DNA from: Deltaproteobacteria bacterium
GTDB taxonomy: Bacteria > Desulfobacterota > Desulfobacteria > Desulfobacterales > JAFDCJ01
NCBI GenBank assembly: GCA_024277475.1
Contig: JAJRVC010000073.1
Coordinates: 1-5,735 of the forward strand
Length of the DNA: 5,735 bases
Reading direction: 5' to 3'
How positions within the stretch are numbered: the stretch's first letter is position 1; each line of letters starts with the position of its first letter. The position numbers and the translations under genes are program-made. Positions 1-4,912 of the stretch are shown here, in pieces. The notes under the pieces are model-generated. The model was given only the letters and a program-made list of their open reading frames with translations. It searched no databases and was not told the DNA's origin.

Positions 1-769
1 CCATGCGATCGATTTGTTTACTGATTTTGGTTAGCGACAAATACGCCGGATTGTCCGGGGAAATATCTGCCAGCGCGAGTTCCGTGTAGCCCAAAATTGT
101 CTGCAGCGGCTGATTCATTTCATGACAGACAGCACCGGCGGTTTCTAAAACACCTTGTAATTTTTCTTTTTGAAACCGATCCCGGGCTGCGCGGTTTTTA
201 TCGGTTAAATCCAGCATGACACCGACACTGCCAATACCTCGACCTTCGTCATTGTTTACCGCGGCAATACTGAATAAGAACTCCCGTCGGATGCCGGTTG
301 CACAGGGAACTTCGGCCTCAAAGCTCTGTATCCCGCCTTTCAGGAGCATTTTGCGCTCATTATGTTGACAAATGGCTGCCAATTCCGAAGGGATCTGGTC
401 GGTCAAGTCCTGAGACTTTTTCCCGATGATTTCGGCACGCGGAATACCTAATATACGCTTGGCGAAGGCCTTGTTGCAGCCTCGATAGATACTGTGATCA
501 TCCTTGAAATAGATCGGGTTGGGGATGGTGTTGATCAGGGTGTCCAGAAGGTTCAGGTAACCGCGAATCTTTTCTTCGGTTTCTTTGCACTTCGTCGCTT
601 CATTGTGTTGATCTACGCTTATTTGATCTATCCGATCTTTGACGGACTGCGTTTCCTGATACATTTCCATGTTACGCCGACGATGTTCCCGGTTATCCCG
701 GTAGACATGCCACAAGGCGGCCGTTAGTAAGACAGTTAAGACCGTCGGTATCCAGAATATGATTTGCAT
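1..769 (-). CDS. Membrane-anchored PAS-domain sensor histidine kinase, 5' part (truncated by window edge)
   Basis: Reading the minus strand from ATG at 767-769 gives 256 open codons that run off the left edge. Residues 3-22 form a hydrophobic membrane segment, followed by a basic, Arg-rich stretch (24-33) that suggests a cytoplasmic face. Residues 30-72 are polar and probably coiled coil. A PAS-like sensor domain spans about 73-190, with the typical start 'NTIPNPIYFKD' and the end 'GVMLDLTDKN'. A HisKA dimerisation domain follows, with the H-box 'AVCHEMNQPLQTILGY' and the phospho-acceptor His at residue 216. By family knowledge it autophosphorylates this His and passes phosphate to a response regulator. 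The catalytic ATPase (HATPase_c) domain should lie beyond the left edge and is not seen. No periplasmic sensor loop is present, so a cytoplasmic ligand or redox signal through PAS is likely. The Shine-Dalgarno site is weak; I chose this start because it includes the membrane segment. Confidence 0.88.
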   Translation of the reverse strand, partial: MQIIFWIPTVLTVLLTAALWHVYRDNREHRRRNMEMYQETQSVKDRIDQISVDQHNEATKCKETEEKIRGYLNLLDTLINTIPNPIYFKDDHSIYRGCNKAFAKRILGIPRAEIIGKKSQDLTDQIPSELAAICQHNERKMLLKGGIQSFEAEVPCATGIRREFLFSIAAVNNDEGRGIGSVGVMLDLTDKNRAARDRFQKEKLQGVLETAGAVCHEMNQPLQTILGYTELALADISPDNPAYLSLTKISKQIDRM

Positions 770-1079
770 AACAGTTAACTCTGTGAATAAACCAAATGTA
801 TCTTAAAATTGTATTTTTCGCTGTAAGGTAAAATATTACAAGCAATTTTCACTCCAATTTTTACAAATATCGGTCTAAAAGATAAATTTTGAGCAAAAAA
901 ACTTCAATAAACTAGATTTAAGCGACTAAATTCCTACTCGGCTGTCACATGATCGTCAAAGTTATGACGTTCTATTGGTATCGGTGAGCAGATATTTGCG
1001 AATTAGGGCTTCAAATAAAACAGTTGATTGCCTTTTTACTGTGAGTTGCCGACATCTCACATTAAGACCCGAACTAAAC

Positions 1080-1183
1080 ATCCGCGTACCGGAGGACAAA
1101 GCGGATATTCGGGCAGTTGAGAGGCCGCATCGCAGTGCGGCAGGATGACCTGGCGAAGTTGATTGTGGTCTATCCTGCTTCGC
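1080..1183. other. Cluster of perfect inverted repeats (possible structured RNA or cis element)
   Basis: Four perfect 6-bp pairings occur in about 100 bases. ATCCGC (1080-1085) pairs with GCGGAT (1101-1106). GCCGCA (1124-1129) pairs with TGCGGC (1136-1141) across a 6-base loop. CAGGAT (1141-1146) pairs with ATCCTG (1172-1177). GCGAAG (1153-1158) pairs with CTTCGC (1178-1183). The last two interleave, so they can form only as alternatives or as a pseudoknot. The stretch is more GC-rich than its surroundings. I do not recognise a known RNA family, and it could also be a remnant of a mobile or coding element. Confidence 0.3.
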
Positions 1184-1199
1184 AACGGGTGAATAGTAG

Positions 1200-1228
1200 T
1201 TGACAGCAGCCGGCAAAGTGAGTAATTT
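1200..1228 (+). promoter_or_regulatory. Candidate sigma-70 promoter for the H1-like gene
   Basis: A perfect -35 hexamer TTGACA (1200-1205) is followed after 17 bases by TAATTT (1223-1228), a poor -10 that matches only three of six consensus bases. It lies about 40 bases upstream of the start at 1270, a normal leader length. The -35 and spacing argue for it; the weak -10 keeps this tentative. Confidence 0.42.
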
Positions 1229-1269
1229 TAAAGCCTAACAGGAATTAATCAATTAGAGGGAGGTTACAA

Positions 1270-1659
1270 ATGAAGGAATTGCAAAGTGTGCTAAACATCG
1301 TTTCCGATGGCCTCAAGACGCTTGCCAAAGGAGTTGAAGCGATTGCAGAAAAAGTTGATGAGGCTGCAAAATCTCAAAGCACCGCCGGGCCAAAGAGAAA
1401 AAAGTCATCAACAGCAGCCAAAAAAGTGAAAGTTGTCAAAAACCCGGTTCAAAAGGCAACCGGGAAGAAGGGCGTTAAATCGGCAACCGATACCGACAAG
1501 GTACTTGAGATAATAGGTCGTCCCAAAAAGGGTGCCAGCACTGCTGCAATCATGCAGAAAACAGGTTATAGCCCAAAGAAGATTGCCAATATAATTTACA
1601 GACTCCGGAAACAGCAGAAAATTAAAAGTGTGGCAAAGGGCGTTTATATGAAGTTATAA
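1270..1659 (+). CDS. Small Lys-rich histone-H1-like protein with C-terminal winged-helix domain
   Basis: The 129-residue protein has three visible parts. Residues 1-34 are a heptad-like amphipathic helix, probably a dimerising coiled coil. Residues 35-72 are a low-complexity linker rich in Lys, Ala, Ser and Thr, resembling bacterial histone-H1-like tails and likely to bind DNA electrostatically. Residues 75-129 resemble a small winged-helix/HTH domain: 'TDKVLEIIGRPKKGASTAAIMQ' gives helix 1, turn and helix 2; 'SPKKIANIIYRLRKQQKI' is the recognition helix; 'KSVAKGVYMK' would be the wing strand. A role as a nucleoid-associated or accessory DNA-binding protein is inferred from fold and charge alone. 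The start is well supported by GGGAGG at 1258-1263, six bases before ATG. The gene stands alone on its strand. A T-less hairpin (1659-1668 with 1681-1689) lies at its stop codon. Confidence 0.8.
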   Translation: MKELQSVLNIVSDGLKTLAKGVEAIAEKVDEAAKSQSTAGPKRKKSSTAAKKVKVVKNPVQKATGKKGVKSATDTDKVLEIIGRPKKGASTAAIMQKTGYSPKKIANIIYRLRKQQKIKSVAKGVYMKL

Positions 1660-1825
1660 CCCATATTGAGGGAATAAGTTCAATTGGGTATCTGTCTTCC
1701 GAGGCATATAGCCATTCTTTAAATTCCGCAATCGGGTACCCCGTGTCTGCCGGCGCCACCAATGAAATCAGGGCGTAATACCAGAGGGTTACATCCTTGA
1801 ACCCTTTTTCGGCGAGTCTTGTCAA
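1622..1825 (-). CDS. Doubtful small ORF, possibly a gene remnant, unknown function
   Basis: Reading leftwards from TTG at 1823-1825 gives 67 codons. The frame stays open upstream to 1855, where it meets TAG (1856-1858) preceded directly by ATT and ATG. The predicted sequence includes 'RLAEKGFKDVTLWYYALISL' and 'FKEWLYASEDRYPIELIP', which has a protein-like mix of aromatic and charged residues, but I recognise no family. The last 38 bases overlap the 3' end of the H1-like gene in convergent orientation. There is no ATG start, although GGGGG lies 10-14 bases before the TTG. It may be the surviving part of a decayed gene with an amber stop, or chance open frame. Confidence is low. Confidence 0.22.
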   Translation of the reverse strand: MTRLAEKGFKDVTLWYYALISLVAPADTGYPIAEFKEWLYASEDRYPIELIPSIWVITSYKRPLPHF

Positions 1826-1847
1826 CCGAGTTTTCCCCCGCTCCGTG

Positions 1848-1898
1848 GCAATTTTCTAAATCATCCTCCTCGGAGGTTCACGGGCTATTGCTTTTTTT
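1848..1898 (+). terminator. Weak terminator-like structure upstream of the flavoprotein gene
   Basis: GCAAT (1848-1852) can pair with ATTGC (1887-1891), enclosing a second hairpin CCTCC-TC-GGAGG (1865-1876), and seven T residues follow directly (1892-1898). The outer stem is short and its loop large, so termination efficiency is doubtful. It could separate transcription of the H1-like gene from the downstream flavoprotein gene. Confidence 0.28.
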
Positions 1899-1976
1899 GC
1901 CGACCGGATAATAATGTCACGGTTTTAGGATCATTTTTTTCTTTGAGATTGTAATTTTGAACCAGTTTTTTACCTC

Positions 1977-2005
1977 TTTACTTTTTTAGTTGTTTAGGCT
2001 ATTTT
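1977..2005 (+). promoter_or_regulatory. Candidate promoter for the nitronate-monooxygenase-like gene
   Basis: TTTACT (1977-1982) and TATTTT (2000-2005) are separated by 17 bases, each matching four of six sigma-70 consensus positions. They lie in a T-rich leader about 65 bases before the start at 2071. The region is so T-rich that partial matches are expected by chance, so this is only a candidate. Confidence 0.3.
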
Positions 2006-2070
2006 AAAAGATTATGCGGTTAGTAAAGCCCCGGAGAAGATCGTTGCCTCCGGGAAGGGAGGATCCTTGT

Positions 2071-3561
2071 ATGGATTTTAGTATGATAAAAAGGCTGCAA
2101 ATACCAAAACTGGACTTGCGTAATATTGAATGGCCAAGGTTTGATTTCTCCGGAATTCAATGGCCGAAGATGCCGAAACTCAGGATCGGTGATGCCGTTG
2201 CCAGACTGCCCATTGTTCAGGGTGGGATGGGGGTGGGAATATCCCTGTCAGGATTGGCTTCCGCCGTGGCCAACGAAGGCGGCATCGGCGTGATCGCTGC
2301 CAATTCAATCGGGATGCTGGACCCCGAATATTATGCCAAAAATAAAGATGCTAATTCAATCATCTTGAGAAAGGAAATCCGCAAGGCCAAAGAGAAGACC
2401 TCGGGTCTCATCGGGGTCAATATTATGGTGGCAGTGGATGATTATCCCGATCTTCTCAGGGTTTGCATTGAGGAAAAAATCGATATGGTCTTTCTTGGCG
2501 CCGGGCTGCCGATCAAGGGTATTCCTGTTGAAGATCTCAGGTCAGCCGGGGTTAAAGTCATTCCGATCGTGAGCTCCGCCAGGGCGGCCGGGTTGATCTT
2601 CAGATCGTGGTCGAAGAAATATAAGGATGTCCCCGATGCGGTGGTTCTCGAGGGACCCAAAGCAGGCGGGCACCTTGGATTTAAAGCGGATCAAATCGAT
2701 GATCCTGATTTCGCACTTGAACGGCTATTGCCCGAGGTTGTGGCCGCGATCAAGACCTTTGAGGCCGATTACCACCGGAAAATTCCGGTGATTGCCGCCG
2801 GCGGTGTTTATACCGGCGCTGATATCTACAAAGTTTTCCAGCTGGGTGCCGGCGGCGTTCAAATGGGGACCCGCTTTGTGGCCACCCATGAATGCGACGC
2901 CAATATCAGGTTCAAGGAAGCCTATGTTGCCTGCTGCGAAGAGGATATCGAAATTATTAAAAGTCCGGTGGGTATGCCCGGCCGGGCAATCAGGAACAGC
3001 TTTTTAAAAGATATCGCCGCCGGGAAAAAGATGGGCTTTAAGTGTGCCTGGAGATGCCTTAAAAGTTGTGACATCAAAAATGCTCGCTATTGTATCTCAC
3101 TGGTCCTTGACAATGCCCGCCAGGGGATTTTGGATAAGGGTTTATTCTTTGCCGGCAGCAATGCCTTTCGGGTGGACAAAATTGTTTCGGTCAGCGAATT
3201 GCTCCAGGAACTGATCCATCAATACCAGAATGCAGAAGAAAAAGGTGCGAGCAAGTTAAAGGATGAATATGAAAAGGCCCTTGAAAAGCTAGTCTCTCTG
3301 AAAGAAGAGTATTTCATTGGCATGAAGAAAGGGCTGGGTTCGTTGATAGATGAATACGAGCAGGGCATTGAGAAAGGGGCTGTATTATTCCATGAAGAAT
3401 ATTTGAAAACTGTGAATAAAATCAGCTCGCTGAAAATTGAATATCAGAACGTCGTAGACAAGGCCAACTTGTTAAAGGCCGAACTCGTCGAACTGTTCGA
3501 ACAATATTCGTTATTCGATAAACTTCAGATCGAGGGGACCTGCCGGGAACCCTGCCAATAA
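2071..3561 (+). CDS. Nitronate monooxygenase (2-nitropropane dioxygenase)-like FMN protein with Cys cluster and repeat tail
   Basis: This 496-residue protein has an NPD/NMO-type TIM-barrel core at about 40-380. Recognisable blocks are 'PIVQGGMGVGIS' (47-58), 'GGIGVIAA' (70-77), 'AGGHLGF' (198-204, with His201 in the usual catalytic position), 'VIAAGGVYTGADI' (240-252) and the phosphate-binding 'GAGGVQMGTRFVATHE' (259-274). The family binds FMN and oxidises nitronates; many anaerobe members have unknown substrates. Cysteines 325, 329, 333 and 341 form CX3CX3CX7C, a possible metal or Fe-S site. An N-terminal extension (1-40) has two WP motifs. Residues 385-485 form a 14/15-residue repeat tail, making the protein about 130 residues longer than typical members. 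I chose ATG 2071 because GGGAGG at 2057-2062 precedes it by eight bases; an in-frame ATG at 2014 lacks such a site. The gene appears monocistronic with its own terminator. Confidence 0.88.
   Translation: MDFSMIKRLQIPKLDLRNIEWPRFDFSGIQWPKMPKLRIGDAVARLPIVQGGMGVGISLSGLASAVANEGGIGVIAANSIGMLDPEYYAKNKDANSIILRKEIRKAKEKTSGLIGVNIMVAVDDYPDLLRVCIEEKIDMVFLGAGLPIKGIPVEDLRSAGVKVIPIVSSARAAGLIFRSWSKKYKDVPDAVVLEGPKAGGHLGFKADQIDDPDFALERLLPEVVAAIKTFEADYHRKIPVIAAGGVYTGADIYKVFQLGAGGVQMGTRFVATHECDANIRFKEAYVACCEEDIEIIKSPVGMPGRAIRNSFLKDIAAGKKMGFKCAWRCLKSCDIKNARYCISLVLDNARQGILDKGLFFAGSNAFRVDKIVSVSELLQELIHQYQNAEEKGASKLKDEYEKALEKLVSLKEEYFIGMKKGLGSLIDEYEQGIEKGAVLFHEEYLKTVNKISSLKIEYQNVVDKANLLKAELVELFEQYSLFDKLQIEGTCREPCQ
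3223..3525 (+). repeat. Degenerate 14/15-residue coding repeat in the flavoprotein C-terminus
   Basis: Within the flavoprotein, tyrosines 385, 400, 414, 429, 444 and 458 are spaced 15, 14, 15, 15 and 14 residues apart. Each is followed six residues later by Lys, then usually by a small residue and a Leu-rich stretch ending in Glu. A final degenerate unit starts at Leu472. The consensus is roughly Y-x5-K-(G/A)-x3-L-x2-E. The composition predicts long amphipathic helices, either coiled coil or a phasin/apolipoprotein-like surface-binding stalk. The DNA copies have diverged, so this is an old repeat. Confidence 0.75.
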
Positions 3562-3592
3562 ATACTGTTTTGTGAAGAATGGAATTGACTTT

Positions 3593-3626
3593 AAAGGGCG
3601 GACATAAAATGTTCGCCCTTTTTTTT
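3593..3626 (+). terminator. Rho-independent terminator of the flavoprotein gene
   Basis: An 11-base arm (3594-3604) pairs with 3610-3620 around a five-base TAAAA loop, with one G-U pair in RNA. It is followed by an eight-T run (3619-3626, overlapping the stem end). It lies 32 bases after the stop codon of the flavoprotein gene. Stem stability and T-tract are both of good quality. Confidence 0.9.
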
Positions 3627-3645
3627 CGTATTAAATTGCCAAAGT

Positions 3646-4006
3646 CTTCTTCAGGAAAATATCCTCATGAGTCATTCCGCCGGTGTAGGCGAGCCGCTGG
3701 ATAACGATTGACGCTGGTAAACGGTACCCAGATGATGACGGCTAAATGAACTCATCGACCAATAACCCGCTTATCTTTTCCGAATCGCAGGTTTTTCTGG
3801 GCGGCAACTTCCACGGGCAACCGGTGGCTTGCCCTGGATTTGTTTACCAACCTGAAACCCTGGAAGCCTATCACGTGATCCTCAAGACGATTTCCCATTT
3901 GGAGAAAGACCGCATTCTGTCCCGGGACATCGCGGCCATGAAAGAGTTGATTTGTAATGCAACGATTTTGAGGGCTGTGGAAGAAAAGGTTGGCGGATTC
4001 AGCTAA
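3646..4006 (+). pseudogene. Collapsed aromatic amino acid (histidine/phenylalanine-type) ammonia-lyase relic
   Basis: Conserved blocks of the MIO-dependent ammonia-lyase family appear in the correct order but in different frames. Block 1, 3646-3708, reads 'LLQENILMSHSAGVGEPL' (N-terminal 'LQxNLxxSHAxGVGxPL'). Block 2, 3708-3743, reads 'LTLVNGTQMMTA' (family 'LALxNGTQxMTA'). Block 3, 3746-3829, reads 'MNSSTNNPLIF' through 'GGNFHGQPVA'. Block 4 is 'ALDL' at 3831-3842, shifted by one base. Block 5, about 3845-4006, is the C-terminal helix region ending in TAA, with 'LEAYHVILKTISHLEKDRIL'. The family is normally about 500 residues; roughly 120 codons survive here. The Ala-Ser-Gly that forms the MIO cofactor should lie between blocks 1 and 2 and is missing, so no lyase activity is possible. 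Blocks 3-5 still form an 86-codon open frame from ATG 3746, which I regard as accidental. Homology begins just after the preceding terminator. Confidence 0.85.
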
Positions 4007-4012
4007 AGGAAT

Positions 4013-4210
4013 TCAACCTTTTGGTCTAATAAGCTTTGCAACATCTCTTTGTAGTCTTCGTTCAACATCTGACCCCCTCACAAAAACCCAGGCATCTTTA
4101 GTGATATCCCACACCATTGCAAACAAATCTGCACTGGCGACCTCAATATAGCCGTCATCAAACTCTCTATTACCCTGAACGCGATTAATGATTGATCGAT
4201 CCATTTGCAT
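4013..4210 (-). CDS. Small conserved-looking hypothetical protein (65 aa)
   Basis: ATG at 4208-4210 is preceded on the minus strand by AAGGA with an eight-base spacer, a good ribosome site, so this is probably a real gene. The 65-residue product has an acidic N-terminal half ('EFDDGYIEVASADLF'), a central 'AMVWDITKDAWVF' segment and a basic end 'RRLQRDVAKLIRPKG'. There is no signal peptide, membrane helix or catalytic motif. The C-terminus resembles that of the 62-residue protein encoded at 5292-5480, where RLQR, V, R and the terminal G align. That suggests it is an orphan relative of such cassette antitoxin-like proteins, but this is inference. It ends six bases from the stop of the convergent ammonia-lyase relic, and no partner gene lies downstream. 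I do not recognise a named family. Confidence 0.6.
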   Translation of the reverse strand: MQMDRSIINRVQGNREFDDGYIEVASADLFAMVWDITKDAWVFVRGSDVERRLQRDVAKLIRPKG

Positions 4211-4312
4211 GTTTTAATTCCTTTTTAGCAGAAAATTTTATCAAGATTCTTAAGGCATTATCATCTAAAACTCATATGAAATCGATAGGTTTAGGAATTT
4301 ATCCTTTTTTTG

Positions 4313-4347
4313 CCAACAGACAACGGACCACGTACAACCGACATTAA
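4313..4347. repeat. Degenerate heptamer tandem repeat
   Basis: Four 7-base units (CCAACAG, ACAACGG, ACCACGT, ACAACCG) and a partial fifth (ACATTAA) follow each other at 4313-4347, with a rough consensus ACAACGG. They lie in the 156-base gap between the 65-residue gene and the crotonase gene. Short heptamer repeats of this type occur in intergenic DNA of several bacterial groups. The rest of the gap is AT-rich and holds no recognisable gene. Confidence 0.5.
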
Positions 4348-4366
4348 GCGATATCTCTTGATAAGA

Positions 4367-4852
4367 TCAGCACAACTTCCACTCCGGAACCCGTTTTTCA
4401 AAAAAGGCGGCTACCCCCTCCTTGGCGTCCTCCGTGGTGCAAAGCCGTGCAAAGGCCTCATTCATGTATTCGAATGCCTTGTAGTATTCCAGATCGGCCG
4501 CCGCCACCAGCCCGGCCCCGTTGGCGGCGGCCACGCCCTGCACCTGGGCAATCACGGGTTTGCTCATACGGCTGATGGTAACCAGCGGTTTTTCCATGTG
4601 TTCGATCCAGGTCTTGTATTCCATGGCGGTTTTGCCGGCAAGCTCGTTGACATCTATGCCGGCGCAAAACGCTTTGCCTGCCCCTTTGACGATGATGACT
4701 CTTACGTTGGTCTCCGAGTCTAATTCGTTGAGAGCCTGTACAAGTTCTCCGGCCAGGGGGGTATTGAAGGTATTGAGTTGTTCGGGACGATTCAGTGTTA
4801 TTTCCCCGACAAAGTCAGCGCCAATTTCAACCCTAAGGTTTTCATAGGTCAT
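4367..4852 (-). CDS. Enoyl-CoA hydratase/isomerase (crotonase family) with large in-frame internal deletion; probably inactive
   Basis: The 161-residue product contains a normal crotonase N-terminal half. 'ITLNRPEQLNTFN' (18-30) is followed by the first oxyanion-hole block 'GKAFCAGIDVNEL' (59-71) and the second 'GVAAANGAGLVAAADL' (106-121). The sequence then jumps directly to a typical extreme C-terminus, 'YYKAFEYMNEAFARLCTTED' and onward to residue 161. Family members are usually about 255-260 residues, so roughly 95-100 residues are missing. The lost part includes the region that carries the catalytic glutamates and much of the trimer interface. CoA-ester hydration or isomerisation (beta-oxidation or aromatic degradation) would be the ancestral role; catalysis by the present protein is unlikely. 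The frame is intact and ATG 4850-4852 has AGAGGA seven bases upstream, so it can still be translated. It lies 51 bases downstream of the nucleotidyltransferase gene, same strand, possibly by read-through. Confidence 0.83.
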   Translation of the reverse strand: MTYENLRVEIGADFVGEITLNRPEQLNTFNTPLAGELVQALNELDSETNVRVIIVKGAGKAFCAGIDVNELAGKTAMEYKTWIEHMEKPLVTISRMSKPVIAQVQGVAAANGAGLVAAADLEYYKAFEYMNEAFARLCTTEDAKEGVAAFFEKRVPEWKLC

Positions 4853-4885
4853 GATTTATTCCTCTTTTGTTTACTATGTGGATCG

Positions 4886-4912
4886 GCGGAATCCAGGATG
4901 TAGCTATTCCGC
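4886..4912. repeat. 7-bp inverted repeat across the nucleotidyltransferase stop codon
   Basis: GCGGAAT (4886-4892) and ATTCCGC (4906-4912) are perfect inverted copies around 13 bases. On the minus strand the first arm covers the last codons and stop of the nucleotidyltransferase gene. No T-run follows, so it is not a standard intrinsic terminator. It may act as an RNA 3'-end stabiliser or attenuator, or have no role. Confidence 0.4.

Larger units (their letters stand above)
770..1269. other. 500-base intergenic region between divergent genes
   Basis: This stretch separates the kinase (minus strand) from the H1-like gene (plus strand), so both upstream regions must lie here. Bases 780-950 are AT-rich, and I found no convincing consensus promoter for the kinase in them. 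Bases 1080-1183 contain several perfect inverted repeats, and 1200-1228 is a promoter-like site; both are listed separately. An open frame on the minus strand at 962-1216 looks spurious. I see no tRNA, rRNA or recognised riboswitch. Confidence 0.7.

Noticed and set aside
494..727. Plus-strand open frame opposite the kinase
   Set aside because: Fully antisense to the well-supported PAS/HisKA kinase.
962..1216. Minus-strand open frame of 84 codons with GTG start
   Set aside because: No ribosome site, no recognisable domain, low-complexity Ser/Arg-rich content, and it runs across the inverted-repeat cluster; it looks like chance.
1233..1239. GCCTAAC, matching the integron attC R'' consensus
   Set aside because: No partnering R' site or attC-like arms at suitable distance, no integrase and no cassette array; a 7-base match is expected by chance.
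2014..2070. Upstream in-frame ATG of the flavoprotein gene (19 extra codons)
   Set aside because: No ribosome site before it, while ATG 2071 has a strong GGGAGG; the extra residues do not look like protein of this family.
3634..3741. Minus-strand 36-codon stretch ending 'MTHEDIFLKKTLAI', at first thought to be a gene 3' end
   Set aside because: The opposite strand carries clear ammonia-lyase blocks (SHSAGVGEPL, LVNGTQMMTA), so this is their shadow.
4310..4847. Plus-strand open frames (137 and 108 codons) opposite the crotonase
   Set aside because: They are antisense to a recognisable crotonase and have no family features.
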